Source: Ardenticatenaceae bacterium
Lineage (GTDB): Bacteria > Chloroflexota > Anaerolineae > Promineifilales > Promineifilaceae
Length of the DNA: 49,068 bases
NCBI GenBank assembly: GCA_030065875.1
Contig: JASJCR010000077.1
Span: forward strand, 1 to 49,068
Direction of reading: 5' to 3'
In this document: positions 8,918 through 16,034 of the stretch, piece by piece
Layout of the letters: each line of letters starts with the position of its first letter
How positions within the stretch are numbered: the first letter of the stretch is position 1
Made by a program: the position numbers and the translations under genes
Notes under the pieces: generated by a model
The model's input: the letters and a program-made list of their open reading frames with translations, nothing else
What the model was told of the DNA's origin: nothing
Databases searched by the model: none

Positions 8918-10387
8918 TTACTCTTCCCCTCCCTCCGTCTGGTTCGCGGCGGATAGGCCAAACTGCTGAACGCGGCCGCCCCAGGTTAACGGATCACCAT
9001 AGTAACCCAGCGCTTCCCAATCCATCCGGCCGGTTTCCCCGTGGCAGTCGTTACACTGGAGGGCCATCTCTTTTGGCCGCACCATGTGGGTCAGGGTCCA
9101 ATACATTTCCGTTGGGGCAAAATCGTGTGAACCGCTGTAGGCAAGCCCGGTGTCGTTCTGGTTGAGCAAAAACGCCTGTTCCCAATCAAACTCCTCCCAA
9201 AATCCCCCATCCCCGGCCGTGCGGGGAATCAGAAGATAGTTGTAAACGGTGTCATACGGTTGCAGCGCCGAGTGAACCTTGAACGGCCAAATTTGGGCAT
9301 TTTGATCGGTGATTGAGCCTAATGGCTCGGTTAGATTCGTGGGTTGCTCCGGATTAATTTCATCACCCACAATATAGCGATCCGCATTGCCGTTGAACCA
9401 GGCGTATGTGGGCACCAGGTTGTGTTCATAGACAAAGTTCCCCTTGATTTTGAGATAGACGTGGGGATCTTCCGGCAAATCTTGCCCGGCCGTCGACCAG
9501 TCCCACTCAACTTTGGTGGCATCTCGGGCGGCACCTTCGGGAATATGGCATGTCTGGCAGGCCACCGTGGCTACATGTGAGGTGATACGCTCATCCTCGT
9601 GTAGATCAGATTCGTGACAATTTTGGCAGGACAGCGTGTCATTGGCCAGCGGACTGACTGAAATCATATGGCCGGATATTTGATGGTCTTGAGTGGTGTG
9701 GCAATCAACACATTGAAAATCGTGGCGACCCATATGAACATCAACCGTTTCATCCGGGAAGTACAGGCTTTCATCGAGATCACCGTGTTTGACCGCATTG
9801 CCGCCACCGCCATTAAAATGACAGCTGCCGCAATTTTGTCGATCCGGCCGGCCGACCGATTGAGCCACGGCCACCAAATCCACCTCTTCAACCGGCTCGC
9901 CGGCCGTTCCTTTGGCATAAAGATTGGCATCGGCATGACAGGCCAGGCAGTCGATGTGGGTTTCATCGCTAAAATCAAAGGAGGCATCTTCCCAGCCGTA
10001 ACCGGCATGACAGCGGGTGCAGCTCGCCCAATTTCCCTGAATGCCGATGCAGAAGTTGTTGATTTGATTTTTTTTGCCCACCGTTACCGTTTCCTCACGG
10101 CCCGGTAGAAGCAGGGGCTCACTTTCCCAGGTCCAGTGGACGTTGTGCTTCATTTGTTCCCCGGCATCGGTGTGGCATTCGAGACACGCTTCGGTTACCG
10201 CGGGTCCGTCTGCAAAGGGGCCGGTTAGCAGGGCAGAGTGATCCGTTGGGGCCACTGTAGGAACGACATTGTCCCACGGATCTGCGGCCGCTGTGGAATC
10301 GAGCCGCACAAACAGAAGAATAGGTAAAAAAATGATAGCGATCGTGACGCTTGCTCCCAAGAGCCAGGTAGAACGAAATTCCGTCAT
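8918..10387 (-). CDS. Octaheme cytochrome c, tetrathionate reductase (OTR)-like family
   Basis: The start at 10387 (MTEFRSTWLLG...) is chosen because AGGGG lies just upstream, overlapping the arsR stop; the product is 489 residues. An N-terminal signal anchor (about residues 8-28) exports it. Eight CxxCH motifs follow in order: CLECH, CTRCH, CLACH, CGSCH, CVDCH, CQNCH, CQTCH, CNDCH. Length and heme number fit the octaheme tetrathionate reductase family known from Shewanella, whose member reduces tetrathionate, nitrite and hydroxylamine in vitro; the physiological substrate is uncertain in that family too. It is translationally coupled to the cytochrome b fusion downstream, which is its likely electron partner. 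The two YeeE genes in the same operon favour a sulfur substrate (inference). Confidence 0.82.
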   Translation of the reverse strand: MTEFRSTWLLGASVTIAIIFLPILLFVRLDSTAAADPWDNVVPTVAPTDHSALLTGPFADGPAVTEACLECHTDAGEQMKHNVHWTWESEPLLLPGREETVTVGKKNQINNFCIGIQGNWASCTRCHAGYGWEDASFDFSDETHIDCLACHADANLYAKGTAGEPVEEVDLVAVAQSVGRPDRQNCGSCHFNGGGGNAVKHGDLDESLYFPDETVDVHMGRHDFQCVDCHTTQDHQISGHMISVSPLANDTLSCQNCHESDLHEDERITSHVATVACQTCHIPEGAARDATKVEWDWSTAGQDLPEDPHVYLKIKGNFVYEHNLVPTYAWFNGNADRYIVGDEINPEQPTNLTEPLGSITDQNAQIWPFKVHSALQPYDTVYNYLLIPRTAGDGGFWEEFDWEQAFLLNQNDTGLAYSGSHDFAPTEMYWTLTHMVRPKEMALQCNDCHGETGRMDWEALGYYGDPLTWGGRVQQFGLSAANQTEGGEE

Positions 10388-10395
10388 GGCACCCC

Positions 10396-10752
10396 TCACA
10401 TGTCAGCTGCAAAGTCGCTCTGCAGCAGGTCGCTTTGTTTCGCCAAATGATCGTGTAGTATGCTGCGCATCATTTCTAACACCGCGATCACGCGCTCATC
10501 GCCCACGCTGTAAATGACGGCCGGGCCATCTCGTCTTGTGGTGACGAGAGATCGCTGGCGCAAAACGCGCAGGTGCCGCGAGACGGTCGGTTGCGGAAAC
10601 CCCAGTGTCTTGGCCAGAGCGGTCACATGCTGGGGTTGATCATACAGCGCATAGAGAATTTGGATTCGTTTGGTTTCGCTAAGGGCTTGACATAGGTAAT
10701 TGTGCAGCAGCGAGAGTTCTTTGGCAGTGGGTTTGATGATCGCATCGCTCAT
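10396..10752 (-). CDS. ArsR/SmtB-family winged-helix repressor
   Basis: I choose the ATG at 10752 (MSDAIIKPTAKELS), preceded by GGAGG at good spacing; a longer frame runs to 10836 but would cross the operator. The 118-residue product has the ArsR fold: HVTALAKTLGFPQPTVSRHLRVLRQRSLV is the recognition helix-turn-helix, followed by the beta-wing VTTRRDGPAVIYSV. Only one Cys is present (NYLCQALSE), so a BigR/SqrR-like dithiol sensor with two Cys is not obvious. It is the first gene of the cytochrome/YeeE operon, and its stop overlaps the ribosome binding site of the next gene. It probably represses its own operon through the inverted repeat at 10769-10786. The ligand is unknown. Confidence 0.85.
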   Translation of the reverse strand: MSDAIIKPTAKELSLLHNYLCQALSETKRIQILYALYDQPQHVTALAKTLGFPQPTVSRHLRVLRQRSLVTTRRDGPAVIYSVGDERVIAVLEMMRSILHDHLAKQSDLLQSDFAADM

Positions 10753-10768
10753 AAGCTTGGCCTCCATG

Positions 10769-10786
10769 TATTCGGATAAGCGAATA
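10769..10786 (-). promoter_or_regulatory. Inverted repeat TATTCG-N6-CGAATA, likely ArsR operator
   Basis: Perfect 6-bp arms separated by 6 bp lie just upstream of the arsR ribosome binding site. The half-site AGCGAATAT recurs at 10814-10822, a second possible contact. This fits ArsR/SmtB operators, which are short AT-rich imperfect dyads near the start of the repressor gene. Confidence 0.6.
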
Positions 10787-10823
10787 TATCCTAAGTGTAG
10801 GTGTCTCTTAAGCGAGCGAATAT

Positions 10824-10835
10824 TGACAAATGTCA
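10824..10835. promoter_or_regulatory. Small palindrome TGACA-N2-TGTCA upstream of arsR
   Basis: A perfect 5-bp dyad abuts the second TATTCG-type half-site. It could be part of the operon promoter or a binding site for another regulator. No clear -35/-10 pair could be fixed. Confidence 0.3.
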
Positions 10836-10914
10836 TCGTCTACCAGTGACAAAGGGATGAATTTACTTTGACCTAATCTGATAAATGATGTGAATTACAA
10901 TAGGCTTTATTAAA

Positions 10915-11260
10915 TACCAGCCGCGGATGAACACGGATTATCGCAGATTTCTCTCTGTTGTCTGCAATAATCTGCGAACCTACGGTTCTGCGCTGCGCGC
11001 TCCGCGGACAAATTATTTTATAAAATGTTTTATGAAATAAATGTCCGCAGATTACGCAGATTTTCGCAGATTAGAGAGAAATCCGTGTTAATCCGTAGCT
11101 TCATTTGACAATTCTTTTTGTAAACCACGAAATTGCAAAAACTCTTTAATATTAATTTGTCCCCAGACCCCGAAGGGGTGAACCAAAGGTTCGCAGTTTT
11201 TCGCAAATGATAGAAAAAATCTGCGGCCATCTGCGTAATCTGCGGACAAATTAATTTATA
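10915..11260. repeat. Dispersed CGCAGATT-type repeat region between arsR and groEL
   Basis: The spacer is built from many variants of CGCAGATT and its complement (cacggatt, cgcagatt, aatctgcg, ccgcggaca) in both orientations, flanked by TTTATAAAATGTTTTAT-like tracts. A shorter copy of the same material lies at 14328-14425. An 82-codon frame across it (11030-11278, minus) translates to low-information sequence of the type these repeats often give and is not called as a gene. No transposase is present. Origin and function are unknown. Confidence 0.7.
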
Positions 11261-11306
11261 AAAGTATCTGTGATTCACTTAATGTTTTATGTTTTTGACT
11301 TGTTGC

Positions 11307-11344
11307 AAAAAAAAAGACCCTCTGTGAAGAGGGCCTTTTTCTTA
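11307..11344 (-). terminator. Rho-independent terminator of groES-groEL
   Basis: On the minus strand the stem CCCTCT-TCAC-AGAGGG, extended by a GC pair and a wobble, is followed by nine T residues. It starts about 20 bp after the groEL stop. Confidence 0.88.
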
Positions 11345-11363
11345 AAATCTGGTGTCGGTGGGA

Positions 11364-13004
11364 TTAGAAATCCATCCCGGGGCCACCCGGCATTGGCGGA
11401 GCAGCCGGGGTTTCTTCCGGCATGTCGGTAATCAATGCTTCGGTGGTCAGGATCATAGAGGCGATTGACGCTGCATTCTCCAGGGCACCGCGGGTTACTT
11501 TGGCCGGATCGATGATACCAGCTTTGATCATGTCGATATAATCACCGCTGATCACGTCGTATCCCATCTTGGTGTTGCCGCTGTCTTCCTGAACGCGCTG
11601 GACATTCTGGATAATGACGTCGCCATTTTTGCCGGCGTTTGCGGCGATTTTGCGCATGGGAGCCAGCAGGGCATTGCGCAGGATAGTCACACCGGTTGCC
11701 GGATCGCCATCGGCTACGGTTACGCCGTCGAGGGCGGGCAAAACGTTGAGCAGAGCCACGCCACCACCGGGTACGATCCCTTCTTCAACGGCTGCGCGGG
11801 TAGCGCTCAGGGCATCTTCGACGCGATGCTTCTTCTCTTTTAATTCAACTTCAGTGGCGGCACCCACACGGATGATGGCCACACCACCAGCCAGCTTGGC
11901 CAGCCGTTCCTGCAGTTTTTCACGATCGTAATCGGAGGTGCTGCGCTCAATTTCGACCTTGATTTGTTCAACGCGTGCTTTGATCTGGTCCCCATCGCCC
12001 TGGCCATCAACGACAACAGTGTCGTCTTTGGTGGCCACAATTTTAGCGGCCCGGCCGAGGTCATCCAGGGTGGTTGATTCGAGCTTGCGCCCCATTTCTT
12101 CGGTGATCACTTCACCACCGGTCAAGATAGCGATATCTTGAAGCATCGCTTTCCGGCGATCGCCAAAGCCCGGTGCTTTAACAGCCAGAGCGTTGATTGT
12201 GCCGCGCAGCTTGTTCAGGACGAGGGTAGCCAGCGCTTCACCGTCGATATCTTCGGCGATAACGACCAGGTTGCGGCTGCCAACCTGCATAACTTTTTCC
12301 AAAACCGGAATGATGTCCTGGGCCGAGCTAATCTTTTTGTCGTGAATGAGAATGTAAGCATCCTCGATAATCGATTCCATGTTGTCGGAATCGGTGACGA
12401 AGTAAGGGCTGATATAGCCACGGTCAAACTGCATCCCTTCAACATATTCGGTTTCAAATTCCAAACCGCGCGATTCTTCAACGGTGATGACGCCGTCACG
12501 GCCGACTTTGTCCATCACATCGGAAATCAACGAACCGATTTTGGGATCCTGGGCGGAGATCGAAGCAACAGAAGCAATTTCTTCTTTGCTGTCGATTTTA
12601 ACGGCCATTTCGCGAATTTTGGCTGACAGGGCGCTGACGCCGGCTTCAATTCCCTGCTTGAGCAGCATGGGGTTGGCCCCGGCAGCTACGTTTTTCAACC
12701 CTTCGTTGACGATGTTTTGAGCCAAAACGGTGGCTGTGGTCGTTCCGTCACCGGCGATGTCGTTGGTTTTGGTGGCTGCTTCTTTTAACAGCTGAGCACC
12801 CATATTCTCATATGGATCATCTAAATCAATTTCTTTGGCCACGGTTACACCGTCGTGGGTGACGGTTGGGGCGCCAAACTTCTTATCAAGGGCGACATTA
12901 CGCCCTTTTGGTCCTAAGGTTGTTGATACCGCATTTGCCAGGGTGTCAATCCCTCTTTTGAGCTTGCGACGAGCTTCTTCGGAAAAAACGAGTTGCTTTG
13001 CCAT
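11364..13004 (-). CDS. groEL: Chaperonin GroEL (60 kDa, Hsp60)
   Basis: The 546-residue product is full length for GroEL. It opens MAKQLVFSEEARRKLKRGIDTLANAVSTTLGPKGRNVALDKKFG in the usual way, has the ATP-site motif GDGTTTATVLAQ, the GIVPGGGVALL segment near 400-410, and ends with a Gly/Met-rich tail MPGGPGMDF. It forms the double-ring ATP-dependent folding chamber with GroES in the cytoplasm. A good ribosome binding site (AAGGAGAG) precedes the ATG. It follows groES by 82 bp in one operon under the CIRCE-flanked promoter, and ends at a strong terminator. Confidence 0.98.
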   Translation of the reverse strand: MAKQLVFSEEARRKLKRGIDTLANAVSTTLGPKGRNVALDKKFGAPTVTHDGVTVAKEIDLDDPYENMGAQLLKEAATKTNDIAGDGTTTATVLAQNIVNEGLKNVAAGANPMLLKQGIEAGVSALSAKIREMAVKIDSKEEIASVASISAQDPKIGSLISDVMDKVGRDGVITVEESRGLEFETEYVEGMQFDRGYISPYFVTDSDNMESIIEDAYILIHDKKISSAQDIIPVLEKVMQVGSRNLVVIAEDIDGEALATLVLNKLRGTINALAVKAPGFGDRRKAMLQDIAILTGGEVITEEMGRKLESTTLDDLGRAAKIVATKDDTVVVDGQGDGDQIKARVEQIKVEIERSTSDYDREKLQERLAKLAGGVAIIRVGAATEVELKEKKHRVEDALSATRAAVEEGIVPGGGVALLNVLPALDGVTVADGDPATGVTILRNALLAPMRKIAANAGKNGDVIIQNVQRVQEDSGNTKMGYDVISGDYIDMIKAGIIDPAKVTRGALENAASIASMILTTEALITDMPEETPAAPPMPGGPGMDF

Positions 13005-13086
13005 CGTAATAATCTCTCCTTATTGGTTGCTTCTGAATTTACCTTCAGAGCGATTTGCGATTGATCAATCGCAAATTAAAAATAAT

Positions 13087-13377
13087 TTACTCCTGGACAA
13101 TCGCCAGAATGTCTGATTCCTTGAGAATCAACAATTTTTTGCCGTCAACTTTGATTTCAGTTCCGGCGTACTTTGCGAACAGGACCACATCTCCCTCAGA
13201 GACATCCATGTCAATGCGATTGCCGTCGGCATCGCGAGCGCCAGGACCAACAGCAATGATAGAGCCTTGCTGCGGTTTTTCTGAGGCGGTATCGGGAAGA
13301 ACCAGCCCAGAAGCTGTGGTGGTTTCCTTTTCTTTTGGTTCAACAACCAAACGGTCACCTAGAGGTTTAAGCACCAT
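13087..13377 (-). CDS. groES: Co-chaperonin GroES
   Basis: The 96-residue product has normal GroES length and motifs: MVLKPLGDRLVVEPKEKE at the start, the mobile-loop region TASGLVLPDTASEKPQQGSI, and VLFAKYAGTEIKVDGKKLLILKESDILAIV at the end. Seven subunits cap the GroEL ring. AGGAG lies upstream of the ATG. It is the first gene of the groES-groEL operon; the leader holds a consensus promoter and two HrcA operator (CIRCE) copies, so heat-shock control by HrcA is expected. hrcA itself is not in the window. Confidence 0.98.
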   Translation of the reverse strand: MVLKPLGDRLVVEPKEKETTTASGLVLPDTASEKPQQGSIIAVGPGARDADGNRIDMDVSEGDVVLFAKYAGTEIKVDGKKLLILKESDILAIVQE

Positions 13378-13497
13378 TTTTCACACTCCTTTCAGAAAAA
13401 GTAATATCGTCCCCTCTGCCGGCAGACAGCAACAGGCTGTCGAAACCATAAAGGATCGATTAAGAATGATTAAACTTTAAAATAGCTGGGAATTTGA

Positions 13498-13524
13498 TTG
13501 GCACTCATGCAGTGCGAGTGCTAA
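13498..13524. promoter_or_regulatory. CIRCE operator 1 (HrcA site)
   Basis: Arms TTGGCACTC and GAGTGCTAA with a 9-bp spacer match the CIRCE consensus (TTAGCACTC-N9-GAGTGCTAA) except one base. It lies just downstream of the groES promoter -10, over the expected transcription start. Confidence 0.92.
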
Positions 13525-13534
13525 TACCGTGTGG

Positions 13535-13563
13535 ATTGTATCAACTGAAGGATACAATGTCAA
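13535..13563 (-). promoter_or_regulatory. groES-groEL promoter
   Basis: On the minus strand TTGACA (13563-13558) and TACAAT (13540-13535) are separated by exactly 17 bp, a near-perfect vegetative sigma promoter, placed between the two CIRCE copies. Confidence 0.88.
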
Positions 13564-13570
13564 GCACATA

Positions 13571-13597
13571 TTAGCAGATGAAATGTTAGAGTGCTAA
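13571..13597. promoter_or_regulatory. CIRCE operator 2, left arm degenerate
   Basis: The right arm GAGTGCTAA is perfect and the left arm TTAGCAGAT matches 6 of 9 consensus positions, with the correct 9-bp spacing. It lies just upstream of the -35, so HrcA could bracket the promoter. Confidence 0.72.
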
Positions 13598-13653
13598 TAG
13601 AATTTGATAAGAATCAAAAGCTGCCAGGCTCCCTCTGGCAAGCTGAACGCTTT

Positions 13654-14259
13654 TTATTTTTCGCGTTTAACGATTCGAGGTTCCCCGTACAAATACCAAT
13701 ACTCATTTGCGGGGTAAGCTGACTCCCACTCTTCCGGCCATACAAATGGACCGGCCTGCCAGACGCCGGAAAGGCCTCGATCGAGCAGCTCCAGCCGTTC
13801 GGCAAACTCCTCTTGAAGCTGGTAGGGCGGCTCGGAGAGCATCTCCAGTAAGGCGGCGATCATCACCCTTGGCTCGACGGCCGTGGCAAAATATCCGGCG
13901 TTACCTCGTAAGTCACGACGCAAATCTCGAATATACTCTTCCCACTGTCGAAGCCTGGCCCCAATTTCCCGATGGGCGCGATTTTCAGAGCGCACGATAC
14001 GCTCGCTAAGGATCTGGTCAAAGGTGTTAATCATGTTGTCGACGCGCGTTTGATCGGCCGGAGGCAGCGCCTCTTGCAGAGCCAGCAGGCGATGCTGGCG
14101 CATAAGATAGCCGCCGAGGGTTAAAGCGGGTAGTGATGGAGGCATCCTCCCAAATAGGGTTTCGGCCTGTAAATACCCGGCCATCTCTTCCACCATTCGC
14201 TCACCGATTGTCAAATCTCTTTGTAATTTTTGTAAGGCGTCGGTCATGATTTTGCTCAC
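13654..14259 (-). CDS. Conserved-looking protein of unknown function (about 200 aa)
   Basis: I do not recognise a family. The product is helical and charged throughout: LQRDLTIGERMVEEMAGYLQAETLFGRMPPSLPALTLGGYLMRQHRLLAL near the start, a probable coiled region at about 75-125 (RTRVDNMINTFDQILSERIVRSENRAHREIGARLRQWEEYIRDLRRDL), and an aromatic C-terminus (EYWYLYGEPRIVKREK). There is no signal peptide, membrane segment or Cys motif. The start is either GTG at 14259 or ATG at 14247; neither has a clear Shine-Dalgarno. It is alone between groES and the TetR gene on the minus strand. Codon use resembles its neighbours. Confidence 0.65.
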   Translation of the reverse strand: MSKIMTDALQKLQRDLTIGERMVEEMAGYLQAETLFGRMPPSLPALTLGGYLMRQHRLLALQEALPPADQTRVDNMINTFDQILSERIVRSENRAHREIGARLRQWEEYIRDLRRDLRGNAGYFATAVEPRVMIAALLEMLSEPPYQLQEEFAERLELLDRGLSGVWQAGPFVWPEEWESAYPANEYWYLYGEPRIVKREK

Positions 14260-14327
14260 AGTGCGGATTATACTGCAATCTGGATTTCTAACCTTGTTAA
14301 GTGCTTCATTTCATCAATCATTAAATA

Positions 14328-14425
14328 AAAAAAGCCACGGATTTTCACAGATTGCCGCAGAATTTTCTCTGTAATCTGCGAAAATCTGCGCAATCTGTGG
14401 ACAAATTTTTTTATAAAACATTTTG
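14328..14425. repeat. Second copy of the CGCAGATT-type repeat, 3' of tetR
   Basis: It contains cacggattttcacagatt on the left and aatctgcgcaatctgtgg on the right, an imperfect inverted repeat, followed by an A/T tract like that beside the 10.9-kb copy. It lies directly after the TetR-family stop codon. Confidence 0.65.
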
Positions 14426-14433
14426 TAAACCAC

Positions 14434-14994
14434 TTAAGCCCGACGGCCCTCCAGAAAATGGGTCACATATGCTTTGAGATCAAGCGGGGGAAAATGTTTT
14501 TCGGGCATCGCTTTGCTGATCAAAGTCAGATTCATGATGGGGCCCAGCAGGGCGGCAACGACATGCATCGTTGGCTCCTCGCGAAGTGTGCCCAGCTCCT
14601 GATAGCGCTCTATGATCCCTTCTATCGTTTGAATCATCATTAGCGGCCGCTGTAACGCCCCTTTTAATTCTGCATGGCGCGGCATTTCCGACAGCATGGT
14701 GGCAAACAGCTCACCGTGCCTTTCGGCCGCATCGTGATACAAGCTCGTGATCAGCAAGAGATCCGCTTCTATATCGCCGGTAAAGCCAACTTTTGAAAGC
14801 GTTAAAATTTCGCCATGGTGAGAAAGCGCTTCGATGACAAGCTGAGATTTGCTCCCATACTTGCGAAATAAGCTGACTTCACTCATTTCAGCGGCCCTAG
14901 CCAGCTCTTTGGTTGTTGCCCCATCATACCCCCGCTCGATGAGTAAACGAATGACCGCTTGAAACACTTGATCGTCAGAAATTTGCTTGGGCAT
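14434..14994 (-). CDS. TetR/AcrR-family transcriptional regulator
   Basis: The 186-residue protein has the TetR N-terminal helix-turn-helix: DDQVFQAVIRLLIERGYDGATTKELARAAEMSEVSLFRKYGSKSQLVIEAL, residues about 6-60. The rest is a helical ligand and dimerisation domain without obvious conserved motifs. GAGG lies 6-7 nt before the ATG. It is divergent from the DUF3179 selenoprotein gene; the shared spacer carries a 9-bp inverted repeat over a promoter, so it most likely represses that gene and perhaps itself. The ligand is unknown; a redox or electrophile signal is only a guess from the neighbour. Confidence 0.9.
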   Translation of the reverse strand: MPKQISDDQVFQAVIRLLIERGYDGATTKELARAAEMSEVSLFRKYGSKSQLVIEALSHHGEILTLSKVGFTGDIEADLLLITSLYHDAAERHGELFATMLSEMPRHAELKGALQRPLMMIQTIEGIIERYQELGTLREEPTMHVVAALLGPIMNLTLISKAMPEKHFPPLDLKAYVTHFLEGRRA

Positions 14995-15053
14995 ATCAAC
15001 CTCTTTGAGTAAACCGGTTCACAGGATTTTACTTAATTTACCATACGTAAGTA

Positions 15054-15090
15054 TTGACTTACAAAAAGTTTTTTGCTATGGTTTGTAAGT
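15054..15090 (+). promoter_or_regulatory. Promoter of the DUF3179 gene overlapped by a 9-bp inverted repeat (TetR operator candidate)
   Basis: TTGACT (15054-15059) and TATGGT (15077-15082) are 17 bp apart. The inverted repeat ACTTACAAA (15057-15065) / TTTGTAAGT (15082-15090) spans both boxes, so a bound repressor would block polymerase. A further TACGTAAGT half-site lies just upstream. Confidence 0.65.
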
Positions 15091-15140
15091 AAATGCTAAC
15101 AATAAAGTAGCGCCGTACTGCTTTAATAAAAGGAAATCGT

Positions 15141-16034
15141 ATGTCTAGAATTGATCGAAGCAAAATGAATATCAAGAAGAAAGGGTTCCGCTTTGACCCA
15201 TTCCGGCCGTCCAGCAAGGATGAATTATCGCTGCAGCAAGCTGACCTGGACCCCGACACCGAATTAATCGCCTTTGAGCGCAACGGGCAGCGGCGGGTAT
15301 TGATCCTGCGTGAAATGATGTACCATCACATTTGTCAGGGGGAGCTGGCCGGCGAGCCGTACCTGGTGACCTTCTGAGCGCCCTGCAACAGCGGTGTCGG
15401 TCTGACACCGGTTATTGATGGGCAAATACACCATTTTGGGGTTCCCGGTCTCGCCAATGGCTTGGCGGTCTTGCGGGATGAAGAAAGTGAAAGTTTATGG
15501 GATCACATCACCGGAGAATGTTTTGACGGTCCTCTCGCCGGCCGGCGCATGGATTTCTGGCCGGTGCATCTCACGACCGTTGGAGCGGAATTGGCCAAGC
15601 ATCCACAGGTGATTTTGCTAAAATCAAGCAGCGGTTCTCTGAAAAAAATCCTGCTGAGCGCAATTTTTGGCAAAGAAGGGGTGATCGAACGAGAAAAAAC
15701 CATTTTGGCACCCCATTTTCGCCGCTCAATGTACCGTGCAATTGACCCCCGCCGGCCGGAACTCGAACAGGGGTTGGGCGTCATTGACGAAGACGATCGT
15801 GGAAAATATTATCCACTGACTTTCCTTCCAAAAGGAGAAACGATTCACGACGTTTGGCAAGGCCGAGCGCTCTCCATAACCCGCAGTGAGCTTGATGGGG
15901 TGCCGTTTGCTACCTGGGATGACAACGATGAACCACCGATGCAGCTCCTAACCCGCTGGTATGGGTTCTCCTTTACTTATCCGAACTGCGAGGTGTATGA
16001 GTCTGAAAAGGATCAGATTACAAATCCCGCCTAG
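15141..16034 (+). CDS. DUF3179-family selenoprotein candidate with in-frame UGA (Sec79, UxxC)
   Basis: Reading frame 1 runs from ATG 15141 (AAAAGGA upstream) through TGA at 15375-15377 and continues in the same frame to TAG at 16032: 297 residues if TGA is Sec. Both sides belong to one domain of the DUF3179 type: ELIAFERNGQRRVLILREMM...HHICQGELAGEPYLVTF before the TGA; APCNSGVGL, HHFGVPGLANGLAVL, ESLWDHITGECFDGPLAGRRM after it. In the family the segment 'VTYCPLC' carries a CxxC; here it reads VTF-U-APC, so the TGA replaces the first Cys exactly. A SECIS-like hairpin follows at 15392. A split into two genes is unlikely because the second half has no ribosome binding site and only a TTG start inside the domain. 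The family's function is unknown to me; a redox role is inferred. The 3' end overlaps the convergent permease gene by 17 bp. Confidence 0.82.
15392..15410 (+). promoter_or_regulatory. SECIS-like stem-loop downstream of the in-frame UGA
   Basis: CGGTGTC-GGTCT-GACACCG forms a perfect 7-bp stem with a 5-nt loop. It begins 14 nt after the UGA. The loop GGUCU, with G-U in its first part, resembles the apical loop I recall for E. coli fdhF, and the UGA-to-loop distance (about 21-25 nt) is in the range known for bacterial SECIS elements. The U bulge of the E. coli stem is not present. Confidence 0.75.

Noticed and set aside
8917..8961. Longer start of the cytochrome b fusion at 8961
   Set aside because: It would overlap the octaheme gene by 44 bp, and its extra residues (MAYPPRTRRREGKSK) precede the natural signal segment; ATG 8916 has a better ribosome binding site.
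11030..11278. 82-codon minus-strand ORF in the groEL-arsR spacer
   Set aside because: It lies wholly in CGCAGATT-type repeat DNA and translates to the repetitive text such repeats give; no ribosome binding site.
15462..16034. A separate 190-codon gene for the second half of the DUF3179 protein
   Set aside because: It would start at a TTG inside the domain with no ribosome binding site, and leaves the APCNSGVGL segment untranslated; a single Sec-containing frame explains all of it.
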